64,000 nucleotides of DNA, from positions 372,001 through 436,000 of the forward strand of contig NZ_CP076458.1 of the NCBI RefSeq assembly GCF_018866245.1, read 5' to 3'. Numbering within the stretch: position 1 is the stretch's first letter; each line of letters opens with the position of its first letter. Shown one piece after another: positions 42,823 through 51,899 of the stretch. The DNA is from Novisyntrophococcus fermenticellae. GTDB taxonomy: Bacteria > Bacillota > Clostridia > Lachnospirales > Lachnospiraceae. A program made the translations under genes and the position numbers. The notes under the pieces were generated by a model. That model ran no database searches. It worked only from the letters and a program-made list of their open reading frames with translations, and was not told the origin of the DNA.

Positions 42823-43117
42823 ACAGGAGCTTTTACAAAAAATCAATGAAATCAGTTTTGCAGTAAATGATCTGACTCTTTATCTGGATACTCACCCGAC
42901 AGATATCCAGGCATTGGAAAAATTTGATTTCTATGCCGGGGAGCGGAAAAGACTGATGAGTGAATATGAAATGAAATTTGAACCATTGACAATTGATTGT
43001 GTAAAAGCAAATACGATACACGACCACGAATACTGCCCTTACCCACAACAGAAACATTTTACCTGGGTTGACGGACCGGCAGCCTGGGAAGGGGGACTCT
43101 ATAATGTGGGCATATGA
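42812..43117 (+). CDS. cotJB: Spore coat protein CotJB
   Basis: 101 residues from ATG at 42812, selected because GGAGGTGAAAGTC lies directly upstream and the longer frame only overlaps cotJA. Family features: LLQKINEISFAVNDLTLYLDTHP at the N-terminus and the Pro/Trp-rich end CPYPQQKHFTWVDGPAAWEGG. Overlaps cotJC by 14 bp, so all three proteins are made together. Confidence 0.88.
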   Translation: MENRQELLQKINEISFAVNDLTLYLDTHPTDIQALEKFDFYAGERKRLMSEYEMKFEPLTIDCVKANTIHDHEYCPYPQQKHFTWVDGPAAWEGGLYNVGI

Positions 43118-43718
43118 AAAAAGACTACAATTTCCGGTTAAAATCACAAAAACATGTCCGAAGACTGCTCAGCTGGTTATCAGTCAGTTCGGCGGACCTG
43201 ATGGAGAATTGTCTGCGTCTATGAGATATCTTTCCCAAAGATACACCATGCCATGCAGAGAAATTGCTGGTTTGCTGACAGATATCGGTACCGAAGAACT
43301 GGCGCATATGGAGATGATTTGCGCAATTGTTTATCAGCTTACAAAGGACATGAGTGCAGAGGATGTGAAAACTGCAGGATTTGACGCTTATTATATTGAC
43401 CATACAAGTGCTTTGTGGCCGCAGGCTGCCGGTGGAATACCCTTTAATGCCTGCGAGTTTCAGTCAAAAGGAGATGCTATCACTGACCTGTTTGAAGATC
43501 TTGCCGCAGAACAGAAGGCACGGACTACCTATGATAATATCCTGCGAGTCGTGAAAGATCCTGAGGTGCAGGCGCCGATCAAATTCCTGAGAGCAAGAGA
43601 AATCGTGCATTTCCAGAGATTTGGCGAAGCCCTGGAAAAGATGAAGGGTAAATTAGATGAAAAGAATTTCTACTATTTTAACCCGGAGTTCGATAAACAG
43701 TTTATAAAATCCCCTTGA
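43104..43718 (+). CDS. cotJC: CotJC, manganese-catalase-like spore coat protein
   Basis: Ferritin-like di-metal protein of the Mn-catalase family, 204 residues from ATG at 43104 (GGGGGA upstream). Metal ligands visible: the ExxH in GTEELAHMEMI (about residues 72-82), EDLAAEQKARTTYD, and REIVHFQRFGEAL. It is part of the coat assembled with CotJA and CotJB. Peroxide-protection of the spore is the usual proposal. Its stop codon overlaps the -35 of the thrS promoter. Confidence 0.92.
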   Translation: MWAYEKRLQFPVKITKTCPKTAQLVISQFGGPDGELSASMRYLSQRYTMPCREIAGLLTDIGTEELAHMEMICAIVYQLTKDMSAEDVKTAGFDAYYIDHTSALWPQAAGGIPFNACEFQSKGDAITDLFEDLAAEQKARTTYDNILRVVKDPEVQAPIKFLRAREIVHFQRFGEALEKMKGKLDEKNFYYFNPEFDKQFIKSP

Positions 43719-43742
43719 CAACGATATCTGGCGTGTTATACT
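43715..43742 (+). promoter_or_regulatory. Promoter of the thrS T-box transcript
   Basis: TTGACA (43715-43720), 16 nt, TATACT (43737-43742). Confidence 0.75.
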
Positions 43743-43747
43743 ATAGG

Positions 43748-43983
43748 CAAATAAACGAACACGTTGAAAAGACGAGTAAACCGCGGAACTTTACAGAGAG
43801 AGATGCATATGCTGGAAGTATCTTATAGGGAGCCGGTTGAAAACTACCTTTGAGTGGCCCCAATCCGGTCCGGTGATACCGTTATAATCAGGAATGAGTG
43901 GTTTTTATAACAATTAGGGTGGAACCGCGAATGATACAGATTATTCGTCCCTTGCAGCTTTTAAAAAGCTGCAAGGGATTTTT
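43748..43983 (+). ncRNA. T-box leader of thrS
   Basis: A tRNA-sensing leader. The T-box sequence AGGGTGGAACCGCG is at 43916-43929, and the terminator CCCTTGCAGCTTTT (43949-43962) with AAAAGCTGCAAGGG (43964-43977) plus TTTTT follows. In stem I the threonine specifier codon is probably ACC at 43846-43848 (inferred from position near the 3' side of the stem). Uncharged tRNA-Thr would stabilise the antiterminator. Confidence 0.93.
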
Positions 43984-44009
43984 GTCGTGGTAAGAGAGGA
44001 GAGAAATAT

Positions 44010-45914
44010 ATGATTATTACATTGAAAGATGGATCACAAAAAGAATATGCACAGGCGATGTCTGTGCTTGATATTGCAAAGAACATCAGTGAAGGACTCG
44101 CCAGGATGGCGACCTGCGGCGAGGTTGATGGTGAAGTCAAAGACTTGCGTTGTGTTGTGGATAAGGATTGTACCCTGAGTATTCATACAGCATCCGATCC
44201 GGAAGGGCTGGCAGCCTACCGCCATACGACTTCGCATATCATGGCTCAGGCGATAAAGAGACTGTACCCGGAAGTGAAACTTGCGATTGGACCGTCTATT
44301 GCAGATGGCTTCTATTATGATATTGACAGCGAAACACCGATTACAGCAGACGATCTGGAGAAGATTGAAGCTGAGATGAAGAAAATTGTTAAGGCGGATT
44401 ACCCGATTTCCAGATTCACAAAGCCAAGGAATGAAGCCATTGCATTTATGAAGGAACGCAAGGAACCATACAAGGTAGAGCTGATTGAAGATTTACCGGA
44501 AGATTCGGAAATCAGCTTTTATGAGCAAGGAGAGTTTGTGGATCTCTGCGCAGGCCCGCATTTGATGAGCACCAAATCTGTGAAAGCTTTTAAATTGACA
44601 AGTCTGGCTGGTGCTTACTGGAGAGGTGACGAGCATAATAAAATGCTAACCCGTATCTATGGCACTGCATTTCCTAAAAAGGCAGAACTGGAAGAATATC
44701 TGACTATGATGGAAGAGGCTAAAAAGAGGGACCACAGAAAACTGGGCCGTGAACTGGGCTTGTTTATGATGAATGAGGCCGGACCTGGATTTCCATTCTT
44801 CCTGCCAAATGGTATGGTACTAAAGAATAATCTGCTGGACTACTGGCACAAACTTCATGCTATGAATGATTATCAGGAGATATCCTCTCCTGTCATCCTG
44901 AACAGGGCACTTTGGGAGACCTCCGGACACTGGGATCATTATAAAGATAATATGTATACCACAGTGATTGATGATCAGGATTTTGCAATTAAGCCTATGA
45001 ACTGCCCAGGCAGCATCCTGGTTTACGAGTCGGAGCCCCGCTCTTACCGTGATCTTCCGCTTAGGCTGGCAGAGCTTGGTCTTGTTCACCGTCATGAAAA
45101 ATCGGGACAGCTGCATGGTTTAATGCGCGTACGATGCTTCACACAGGATGATGCGCATATTTTCCTTGCCCCGGAACAGATTAAAGATGAAATAACAAAA
45201 GTAGCGAAATTAATTGATGAAGTTTATAACCAGTTCAGATTCAAGTATCATGTGGAGCTTTCTACCCGTCCGGAGGACAGCATGGGCAGCGATGAAGATT
45301 GGGAACTGGCGACCGAAGGGCTGCGGGGAGCCCTGGATGAGATGGGCTTGCCTTACGTTGTGAATGAAGGAGACGGTGCCTTTTACGGACCTAAGATTGA
45401 TTTTCACCTGGAGGATTCCATTGGAAGGACCTGGCAGTGCGGTACAATACAGCTGGACTTCCAGCTGCCGATGCGATTTAATCTGGAGTATACCGGAGCA
45501 GACGGTGAGAAGCACAGACCGATTATGATTCACCGTGTTGCATTTGGATCGGTGGAACGTTTTATCGGTATCCTGATTGAACATTTTGCGGGTGCATTCC
45601 CGACATGGCTCGCACCGGTTCAGGTGAAGGTGCTGCCGATTTCCGACAAGTATGCAGAATATGGAAAAAAAGTACAAAGTGCTTTGAAAGAAGCCGGTAT
45701 TCGGGCAGAAATTGATACACGCTCTGAAAAAATCGGTTATAAAATTCGTGAGGCCCAAACACGAAAGATTCCATACATGCTTGTCGTAGGTGCAAAAGAG
45801 GAAGAAGAAGGTCTAGTGTCTGTAAGAAGCCGCAAGGAAGGTGATCTCGGACAGAGACTTCTGGATACATTTATAAAAGATGTAAAAGAAGAAATCCGTA
45901 TAAAAGCAAATTGA
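44010..45914 (+). CDS. thrS: Threonyl-tRNA synthetase
   Basis: Class II synthetase, 634 residues. TGS domain (residues 1-60, MIITLKDGSQKEYAQ start), editing domain with HTTSHIMAQAIKRLYP (HxxxH) and DLCAGPHL, then the catalytic core with the zinc Cys in MNCPGSILVY, VHRHEKSGQLHGLMRVRCFTQDD (motif 2) and RVAFGSVERFIGILIEHFAG (motif 3), and a C-terminal anticodon-binding domain. AGAGGAGAG before the ATG. Controlled by the T-box upstream. Confidence 0.98.
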   Translation: MIITLKDGSQKEYAQAMSVLDIAKNISEGLARMATCGEVDGEVKDLRCVVDKDCTLSIHTASDPEGLAAYRHTTSHIMAQAIKRLYPEVKLAIGPSIADGFYYDIDSETPITADDLEKIEAEMKKIVKADYPISRFTKPRNEAIAFMKERKEPYKVELIEDLPEDSEISFYEQGEFVDLCAGPHLMSTKSVKAFKLTSLAGAYWRGDEHNKMLTRIYGTAFPKKAELEEYLTMMEEAKKRDHRKLGRELGLFMMNEAGPGFPFFLPNGMVLKNNLLDYWHKLHAMNDYQEISSPVILNRALWETSGHWDHYKDNMYTTVIDDQDFAIKPMNCPGSILVYESEPRSYRDLPLRLAELGLVHRHEKSGQLHGLMRVRCFTQDDAHIFLAPEQIKDEITKVAKLIDEVYNQFRFKYHVELSTRPEDSMGSDEDWELATEGLRGALDEMGLPYVVNEGDGAFYGPKIDFHLEDSIGRTWQCGTIQLDFQLPMRFNLEYTGADGEKHRPIMIHRVAFGSVERFIGILIEHFAGAFPTWLAPVQVKVLPISDKYAEYGKKVQSALKEAGIRAEIDTRSEKIGYKIREAQTRKIPYMLVVGAKEEEEGLVSVRSRKEGDLGQRLLDTFIKDVKEEIRIKAN

Positions 45915-45957
45915 AAGGTGCATACTATCTCCAAATGAAAAAAAGGAGGTAGCAAAT

Positions 45958-46272
45958 ATGACAGTATTAAGCTGTTCAGCAATAACATGCGCATATAATA
46001 AAGACGAACTTTGCTCAAAGGGAGACATCAAGGTAGGTGGAAGTAATGCACACGAAGCAGACCAGACCTGCTGTGAAAGCTTCATAGAGCGCAAGGACGG
46101 CTCTATGAGCGACAGTACAGGATCCGGATGCTCTACAATTGGCATTGACTGTGTCGCTGAAAGCTGCGTTTACAATGAAAGACGTGAATGTGTTGCCGGA
46201 GCAATTAATGTGGGCGGCAACCAGGCCTGTTCAAGTGACGAGACCAGATGCAGCACTTTCCGTATGGAATAA
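45958..46272 (+). CDS. DUF1540 protein with two Cys-rich repeats
   Basis: A 104-residue protein of two DUF1540 units joined by a Ser/Gly-rich linker. Each follows the pattern SCxxxxCxYN...LCxxGxIxVGGxxA...TxCxxF: CSAITCAYNKDELCSKGDIKVGG and CVAESCVYNERRECVAGAINVGG. The paired cysteines suggest metal binding. Function is unknown. AAAGGAGG before the ATG. Small conserved genes of this type are common in Clostridia. It is followed by a palindromic element. Confidence 0.85.
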   Translation: MTVLSCSAITCAYNKDELCSKGDIKVGGSNAHEADQTCCESFIERKDGSMSDSTGSGCSTIGIDCVAESCVYNERRECVAGAINVGGNQACSSDETRCSTFRME

Positions 46273-46283
46273 AATGACTTAAT

Positions 46284-46420
46284 GTTACTATTCAGCCACA
46301 AGCTCGATTACGCTGCGCGGCATCTCGCTTGAGCTAAGCGCCCTATGCAAAAAGCCCAGTCTTTAACAAGCGAGCTTGCATGGGCCAGGCTCTGCTTTTT
46401 GCGCATGGCTGAATAGTAAC
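46284..46420. mobile_element. Solo MITE-like palindromic element (137 bp)
   Basis: Perfect 15-bp terminal inverted repeats, GTTACTATTCAGCCA (46284-46298) and TGGCTGAATAGTAAC (46406-46420). The interior GCTCGATTACGCTGCGC...CATCTCGCTTGAGC...AGCGCC parallels the interior of the 140-bp array units (GCTCGATTCCGCTGCGC...CTCGCTTTGGCAGAGCGCC). No coding capacity. No clear target-site duplication was found by eye. Confidence 0.7.
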
Positions 46421-46430
46421 AAAAAACAGC

Positions 46431-46459
46431 TTGACGAATCAGTGGAAACGTGATATTGT
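46431..46459 (+). promoter_or_regulatory. Promoter of the infC-rpmI-rplT operon
   Basis: TTGACG (46431-46436), 17 nt, TATTGT (46454-46459). Confidence 0.6.
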
Positions 46460-46465
46460 ATTAGA

Positions 46466-46606
46466 GTATGAAAACAAAGAAGAGTATCCACTCTCACCTT
46501 AGCGCATATGGCGACTAACGGTTAATATAGCGATTAGAACAGCAGATGTGAGGTCTGTGTTGTGATGACGTGTATGGTGGATAGTCGGATTTGACTATCC
46601 TTTTTC
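46466..46606 (+). ncRNA. L20-type ribosomal protein leader with terminator
   Basis: The 230-nt leader before infC ends its structured part in GGATAGTC (46579-46586), a short loop, GACTATCC (46593-46600) and TTTTT. In low-GC Gram-positives L20 binds such a leader and triggers termination. Position and terminator support this, but the L20-binding structure itself was not folded here. Confidence 0.7.
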
Positions 46607-46696
46607 ATTGTTTAGGGAAATTGGTATATTTCCCGGGATGGAATTTCATAGTAAGGAAGCGATTAACAAGGAAAATTACCATGGAGGTGTACTACT

Positions 46697-47203
46697 ATTA
46701 GCGATTTAATGATCAACGAGCAGATTCGTGACAGAGAAGTCCGTCTGGTCGGTAAAGATGGGGAACAGCTGGGCATTATGTCCGCAAAGGAAGCATATGC
46801 CAAGGCACAGGAAGCGGAGATGGATCTGGTTAAGATTGCTCCGACTGCAAAACCGCCGGTTTGTAAGATTATCGATTACGGTAAGTACAAGTATGAACTT
46901 GCGCGTAAGGAAAAGGAAGCAAAGAAAAAGCAGAAAACAGTTGATGTGAAAGAAGTGCGCTTATCACCCAATATCGATATGAATGATTTAAACACGAAAG
47001 TAGGCGCAGCCAGAAAGTTCATCTCCAAAGGGGATAAGGTAAAGATTACTTTACGTTTCCGTGGTCGTGAGATGGCACATATGAACAGCAGCAGACATAT
47101 CCTTGACGAATTCGCCGAAAAGCTGTCAGATATCGCGGTAGTTGAGAAGGCTCCAAAGGTAGAAGGCAGAAGCATGACCATGTTTTTAACAGAAAAGCGT
47201 TAA
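46697..47203 (+). CDS. infC: Translation initiation factor IF-3, AUU start
   Basis: IF-3 keeps subunits apart and checks the initiation codon. 168 residues if begun at the ATT at 46697, which lies 8 nt after GGAGGT (46683-46688). The first in-frame ATG (46709) is 20 nt from that site, too far. An AUU start is the known autoregulatory feature of infC. Family motifs: [41 protein letters not shown] and, in the C-domain, [16 protein letters not shown]. First gene of the infC-rpmI-rplT operon. Confidence 0.95.
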   Translation: MSDLMINEQIRDREVRLVGKDGEQLGIMSAKEAYAKAQEAEMDLVKIAPTAKPPVCKIIDYGKYKYELARKEKEAKKKQKTVDVKEVRLSPNIDMNDLNTKVGAARKFISKGDKVKITLRFRGREMAHMNSSRHILDEFAEKLSDIAVVEKAPKVEGRSMTMFLTEKR

Positions 47204-47235
47204 AAGATACGTATTTTTTAAGGAGGAAATTAACA

Positions 47236-47433
47236 ATGCCAAAAATGAAGACAAACAGAGCGGCTGCAAAGCGCTTTAAAGTAACAGGAACAGGGAAGAT
47301 CGTTAGAAATAAAGCATATAAAAGCCATATCTTAACCAAGAAATCTCAGAAAAGAAAGAGAAATCTTAGAAAACCTACTGTTCTTGATGAAACAAATGTA
47401 AAGAACATGAAGAAAATTTTACCATATTTATAA
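47236..47433 (+). CDS. rpmI: Ribosomal protein L35
   Basis: 65-residue basic 50S protein: [20 protein letters not shown] start and [17 protein letters not shown] are diagnostic. AAGGAGG before ATG. Between infC and rplT. Confidence 0.99.
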   Translation: MPKMKTNRAAAKRFKVTGTGKIVRNKAYKSHILTKKSQKRKRNLRKPTVLDETNVKNMKKILPYL

Positions 47434-47460
47434 GATAGATTTCAAGGAGGAATATGAGAG

Positions 47461-47820
47461 ATGGCAAGAATTAAAGGCGGCATGAACGCTAAGAAAAAAC
47501 ATAACAGAACATTAAAGCTGGCAAAAGGCTACAGAGGAGCCAGAAGTAAACAATATAGGGTAGCAAAGCAGTCCGTGATGAGAGCACTTACATCTGCATA
47601 TGCAGGAAGAAAGCAGAAAAAGCGTCAGTTTCGTCAGCTGTGGATTGCACGTATTAACGCAGCAGCGCGTCTGAATGGGCTGTCTTACAGCAAGTTTATG
47701 TATGGCTTGAAGCTGGCAGGCGTTGAGTTGAACAGAAAAGTTCTGGCTGACATGGCAATCAATGACAAAGACGGTTTCGCTACACTGGCTGAGCTGGCAA
47801 AGGCAAAGATCGCAGCATAA
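47461..47820 (+). CDS. rplT: Ribosomal protein L20
   Basis: 119-residue 50S assembly protein and the autoregulator of this operon through the leader RNA. Diagnostic: [43 protein letters not shown] and [11 protein letters not shown]. It is last in the operon and is followed by a terminator. Confidence 0.99.
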   Translation: MARIKGGMNAKKKHNRTLKLAKGYRGARSKQYRVAKQSVMRALTSAYAGRKQKKRQFRQLWIARINAAARLNGLSYSKFMYGLKLAGVELNRKVLADMAINDKDGFATLAELAKAKIAA

Positions 47821-47827
47821 GGTAATA

Positions 47828-47868
47828 AGCTCTGGAAATCCCTTTACGGTTTTTCGGGGCTTTTTTTG
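47828..47868 (+). terminator. Terminator of infC-rpmI-rplT
   Basis: AGCTCTGGAAATCC and GGTTTTTCGGGGCT form an imperfect hairpin that runs into TTTTTTT (47861-47867). The next gene's ribosome site starts immediately after. Confidence 0.7.
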
Positions 47869-47880
47869 GAGGTGCTTGTT

Positions 47881-48819
47881 ATGAGAATGAATACTGTGGC
47901 CCTTATAGGACTTGGCTCGATAGGTGTATATTTTGCACCTCGGATGGAGCAGTATCTCGGCAGTGAGAACTTCTGTGTGATTGCTGACGGGAAGAGAAAA
48001 GAACGCCTGGAATCACAGGGAGTGACTGTCAATGGTGAAAATTACAGGTTTCAAGTCTGCGCTCCGAAAGACGGAAAAGAGACAGACCTGATTATCATGG
48101 CTGTGAAAGACATGGCACTTACGCAGGCGATTGCCGATATAAAAAGGTTTGTCGGAAAAAACACCCAGATACTCTGCGTTATGAATGGTGTGGTAAGCGA
48201 GGAAAAAGTGGCGGCCGTCTATGGCTGGGAACATGTTCTGTATTCCTATATCCGGGTATCTATCGCATTGCAAGACGGAAAGGCAGACTTTAATCCCCAT
48301 GGAGGAAAGATTTACTTCGGAGAAGCACACAATGAGATTTTGACAGAGCGTGTTCTGGCGGTAAAGGATCTGATGGAGCGGTGCGATATACCTTACGTTA
48401 TACAAGAAGATATGATCAGGGGAATCTGGTATAAGTTTATGACAAATATAGGCGAGAATATGACTTGTGCACTCCTCGGAATTCCTTATGGAGCCTTTCA
48501 AAAGAGCACCTATGCAAATGAAATCCGCATGGCTGCCATGAAGGAAGTGCAGGCAATTGCACAGAAGAAAGGAATTATCCTTACAGATGAAGACATGGAA
48601 AATCAAAGCCGGGCAATTATGAATATTCCCTTTCATAACAGACCCTCTACCCTGCAGGATTTGGAAAACCAAAAAAAAACAGAGGTTGAGATGTTTGCGG
48701 GAACAGTTGTAGATATGGGGAAAGAATTGGGAGTCCCAACACCTGTTTCATGGATGTTCTATCATGGAATCAAAGTTCACGAAGAAAAAAATGCGGGACT
48801 CTTATGTACTAGTCCATAA
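47881..48819 (+). CDS. Ketopantoate reductase family protein (PanE/ApbA)
   Basis: NADPH-dependent 2-dehydropantoate 2-reductase-like enzyme of 312 residues, start ATG 47881 after GGAGGT (an earlier in-frame ATG would consume the ribosome site). Nucleotide-binding VALIGLGSIGVYFAP at residues 5-19, the catalytic Lys region GIWYKFMTNIGENMTCAL, and Asn/Ser loops RPSTLQDLENQKKTEV follow PanE. No panB, panC or panD nearby, so it may supply pantothenate alone or reduce another 2-oxo acid. The 3' end overlaps the convergent XRE gene by 11 bp. Confidence 0.88.
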   Translation: MRMNTVALIGLGSIGVYFAPRMEQYLGSENFCVIADGKRKERLESQGVTVNGENYRFQVCAPKDGKETDLIIMAVKDMALTQAIADIKRFVGKNTQILCVMNGVVSEEKVAAVYGWEHVLYSYIRVSIALQDGKADFNPHGGKIYFGEAHNEILTERVLAVKDLMERCDIPYVIQEDMIRGIWYKFMTNIGENMTCALLGIPYGAFQKSTYANEIRMAAMKEVQAIAQKKGIILTDEDMENQSRAIMNIPFHNRPSTLQDLENQKKTEVEMFAGTVVDMGKELGVPTPVSWMFYHGIKVHEEKNAGLLCTSP

Positions 48820-49135
48820 TCTTTGCCAGACCTTTTCCATAGGCCATCAAAATCTTTTTATCGTCCTTGGACAAACGTTGAAAGACTTCGAGAAGTTCCT
48901 GCTGCCCTCTTGTCAATCGGAAGTCCTCTACCTTGTCCAGAAAGAAATCGGATAAAGTAATTCCGAATGCATCGCACATCTTTTGCAAGGTGGGAATTGT
49001 CGGAATGTTGGTTCGGTGAATCATGTTGTTAATCGTCGAGTAAGGAAGCTCTGATTCCTTTGCCAGCCGGTAGTACGTCCAGCCACGTTCCTTACAGAGA
49101 CCTGTGATATGTTCAATAACATCTGTATCTCTCAT
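48809..49135 (-). CDS. XRE-family helix-turn-helix regulator
   Basis: 108-residue protein with an N-terminal Cro/CI-type HTH: IEHITGLCKERGWTYYRLAKESELPYSTINNMIHR, continuing PTIPTLQKMCDAFGITLSDFF (about residues 8-65), then a short helical tail rich in Lys and Leu. There is no sensor domain, so it is probably a small DNA-binding regulator of unknown target. The tail end is convergent with panE and overlaps it. Confidence 0.88.
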   Translation of the reverse strand: MRDTDVIEHITGLCKERGWTYYRLAKESELPYSTINNMIHRTNIPTIPTLQKMCDAFGITLSDFFLDKVEDFRLTRGQQELLEVFQRLSKDDKKILMAYGKGLAKIMD

Positions 49136-49381
49136 TATCTTCTACCCCGTTCTTTTTATTTATGGTAATTATCAGTACCAAGTGCCCCTCAACACATATC
49201 CGGCACTATGTAAAAAACCTGATTTCTATATGTATATTGTAATTGACAGGATTACAAACGATAGATGTTAATAGGAGTCATACAATATACCTTAAAAAGA
49301 ATATAATAAAAGTTAACTGATAAGTATAGCATTTTTGGCAAAAAAGCATTTGAATTATGTGAAGAAAATAACAATTTAACA
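49136..49381. other. AT-rich intergenic region, no feature recognised
   Basis: Together with the malic enzyme promoter this gap is 324 bp. It is AT-rich, has no long reading frame, hairpin or riboswitch motif I could recognise, and must contain the minus-strand promoter of the XRE gene. Confidence 0.5.
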
Positions 49382-49410
49382 TTGCAATTCCCTTCCAAAA
49401 GAGGTATGAT
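49382..49410 (+). promoter_or_regulatory. Promoter of the malic enzyme gene
   Basis: TTGCAA (49382-49387), 17 nt, TATGAT (49405-49410). Confidence 0.6.
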
Positions 49411-49459
49411 AACAAACGAAAGGTATGATATATGTGATAAGTACAGAGAAAGGAGCATT

Positions 49460-50635
49460 ATGATGGACGTTAAAGAAAAGGCATTACAGCAGCATGAAGC
49501 ATGGAAAGGCAAAATTGAAGTTATCAGCAGAGCAGAGTTAAAGACACCTGAGGATTTGTCGATTGCATACACACCAGGGGTAGCAGAACCCTGTCTGCGT
49601 ATTTCGGAGGATGTGGATCTTTCCTATAAATACACACGCCGCGGTAATATGGTGGCGGTTATTACTGATGGTACCGCGGTACTTGGACTTGGTGACATAG
49701 GACCGGAGGCAGGAATGCCGGTCATGGAAGGAAAGTGTGTCCTGTTTAAAGAATTTGGTGATGTGGATGCATTTCCGCTTTGCGTACGTACCAAGGATGT
49801 TGATGAGATTGTCGATACAGTTGCTCTACTGGCGGGCAGCTTTGGAGGTGTAAACCTTGAAGATATCTCGGCCCCCAGATGTTTTGAAATTGAGAAGAAA
49901 TTAAAAGAACGCTGTGACATTCCGATTTTCCATGATGACCAGCATGGCACTGCTGTAGTGACTGCGGCCGCCATGATCAATGCCCTGAAGCTTGTAGGAA
50001 AAGATATCAGTGAAATCAGCGTTGTAACTTCAGGAGCTGGCGCCGCCGGTATAGCCATTATCAAGCTTCTTGTAAGTCTGGGTCTGAAAGAAGTAATCAT
50101 GTGTGACCGTCAGGGTGCAATTTATGAAGGCAGAGATGGCCTGAATCAGGAAAAACAGGAGATGGCTAAGATCTCCAACCTGAATAAGAAAAAAGGCAGC
50201 CTGGCAGATATGCTTGTCGGTGCGGATGTATTCATCGGAGTTTCTGCTCCTGGAACAGTGACGGAGGAGATGGTTAAGACTATGGCTCCAAACCCGATTC
50301 TTTTCCCAATGGCTAATCCGGTGCCGGAGATCATGCCTGACCTGGCTAAAGCTGCAGGGGCTGCAGTGATAGGAACGGGAAGAAGTGATTTTCCGAATCA
50401 GATAAACAATGTTCTGGCATTCCCTGGAATCTTCCGTGGGACTCTGGATGTACGTGCGAAAGACATCAACGATGAGATGAAAGTAGCAGCAGCTTATGCA
50501 ATTGCAGGATTGATTGATGAAAAAGATTTGACGGCTGAATATATTATACCAAACCCATTCGATAAACGAGTGGCTAAGGCTGTAGCAGAAGCTGTATCAA
50601 GGGCAGCAAGAGACACTGGAGTAGCCCGCATCTGA
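49460..50635 (+). CDS. NAD(P)-dependent malic enzyme
   Basis: Oxidative decarboxylation of malate to pyruvate. 391 residues, the short bacterial form without the phosphotransacetylase domain. Start at one of two adjacent ATGs (49460 or 49463) after AAAGGAG. Seen: DLSIAYTPGVAEPC, the catalytic Lys/Asp part GLGDIGPEAGMPVMEGKC, HDDQHGTAVV, the dinucleotide site VTSGAGAAGIAI and MANPVPEI. Cytoplasmic. It feeds pyruvate to the PFOR encoded 5 kb downstream. Confidence 0.96.
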   Translation: MMDVKEKALQQHEAWKGKIEVISRAELKTPEDLSIAYTPGVAEPCLRISEDVDLSYKYTRRGNMVAVITDGTAVLGLGDIGPEAGMPVMEGKCVLFKEFGDVDAFPLCVRTKDVDEIVDTVALLAGSFGGVNLEDISAPRCFEIEKKLKERCDIPIFHDDQHGTAVVTAAAMINALKLVGKDISEISVVTSGAGAAGIAIIKLLVSLGLKEVIMCDRQGAIYEGRDGLNQEKQEMAKISNLNKKKGSLADMLVGADVFIGVSAPGTVTEEMVKTMAPNPILFPMANPVPEIMPDLAKAAGAAVIGTGRSDFPNQINNVLAFPGIFRGTLDVRAKDINDEMKVAAAYAIAGLIDEKDLTAEYIIPNPFDKRVAKAVAEAVSRAARDTGVARI

Positions 50636-50664
50636 TTATTGGAGCTGTACGTCAAATACTTGTG

Positions 50665-50717
50665 CATAAAGTCTGGAAGGAGTCAGCAGGATTACCTTTC
50701 AGGCTTTATGATTTTTG
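50665..50717 (+). terminator. Terminator of the malic enzyme gene
   Basis: CATAAAGTCTGGAAGG (50665-50680) pairs with CCTTTCAGGCTTTATG (50695-50710), followed by ATTTTTG. Confidence 0.85.
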
Positions 50718-50747
50718 TAGTTGGCATTCAGACCGTGGAGTGAATTT

Positions 50748-51881
50748 ATGAAATCAAAAGTAGTTTTGATCCCTGTAAGCACCTATGAAAACAGTGAACT
50801 GTACCCGGCCGTAAAGAAAGGTCTGGAACTTTTGGGAGGCCTTGGATACTTTATCAGAAAAGAGGAAAGAATACTCCTGAAACCAAACCTGGTCCGGGAT
50901 GCCGAAGTGGACAGGGCGGTCATCACGCATCCGGCAGTTATGGAGGCTGTTGCCCGCTGCCTGGCTGAGGAAGGTTTTACCAGACTGTCATGCGGGGACT
51001 CCTGCGGTGTCGGTTCCTCCACTAAGATTATGAAGAACAGTGGCATGGCCGGGAAGATGGAGCCGTATGGTGTGATAACAAAAGAGTTTGCCGAGGCAGA
51101 GCCTGTACAGAGTGAATTCGGTGGGCGAAAGCGTACATTTATGCTGGCAAAGGATGTTTTGGAAGCCGATGCGCTCATCAGTATCAGTAAGATGAAAACC
51201 CATGCTCTGGAGCATATTACGGGGGCGGTAAAAAATCAGTATGGCTGCATCTGTGGATTCCATAAAGCTAAGGGACATACCCAATATCCCAATGCGGAAA
51301 GCTTTGCCCGGATGCTGATCCATCTGAATCAGTATATCAGACCCCGCCTCTATATCATGGATGGAATCACCGCTATGGAGGGTAATGGTCCCACATCGGG
51401 TGATCCTGTTTCCATGGGTGTTCTTCTGATATCTGCGGATCCGGTTGCACTGGATAGCACATTCTGCCATCTGGTGCATCTGAATCCGGAATATGTACCT
51501 ACGAATATTCATGGACAGAAGATGGGGCTAGGTACATGGCAGGAATCCGAAATAGAGATTTTGACACCGGAAGGTACGATTTCTATGGAGGAGGCTGTTT
51601 CCCGGTTTGGGAAAAAAGATTTTAAAGTGGAACGGGATCCTTCAAAAGGCAAAGGAATTTTGGGCAGAATCGGATTTTTAAGGGTATTTCAAAAAAGACC
51701 ATATATTGAGCCGGAGAAATGCAGAAAGTGCGGCGTGTGCGTGGAAAGCTGTCCTGTGGAGGGGAAGGCTGTAAACTTTAAAAATGGAAGGAAAGCCCCC
51801 CCTGTGTATGACTATAAAAAGTGTATCCGGTGTTTTTGCTGTCAGGAAATGTGCCCCTATAAGGCAATAAAAGTGAGATGA
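50748..51881 (+). CDS. DUF362 protein with C-terminal 2x[4Fe-4S] ferredoxin
   Basis: 377 residues from ATG at 50748 (GTGGAG upstream). The N-terminal DUF362 domain has LLKPNLVRDAEVDRAVITHP and SKMKTHALEHITGAVKNQYG. The last 60 residues are a ferredoxin domain with two clusters, CRKCGVCVESCP and CIRCFCCQEMCP. An Fe-S electron carrier or enzyme of unknown substrate, likely cytoplasmic. 18 bp before the yqeY gene. Confidence 0.88.
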   Translation: MKSKVVLIPVSTYENSELYPAVKKGLELLGGLGYFIRKEERILLKPNLVRDAEVDRAVITHPAVMEAVARCLAEEGFTRLSCGDSCGVGSSTKIMKNSGMAGKMEPYGVITKEFAEAEPVQSEFGGRKRTFMLAKDVLEADALISISKMKTHALEHITGAVKNQYGCICGFHKAKGHTQYPNAESFARMLIHLNQYIRPRLYIMDGITAMEGNGPTSGDPVSMGVLLISADPVALDSTFCHLVHLNPEYVPTNIHGQKMGLGTWQESEIEILTPEGTISMEEAVSRFGKKDFKVERDPSKGKGILGRIGFLRVFQKRPYIEPEKCRKCGVCVESCPVEGKAVNFKNGRKAPPVYDYKKCIRCFCCQEMCPYKAIKVR

Positions 51882-51899
51882 TTTTGGAGGGTATAAGAT

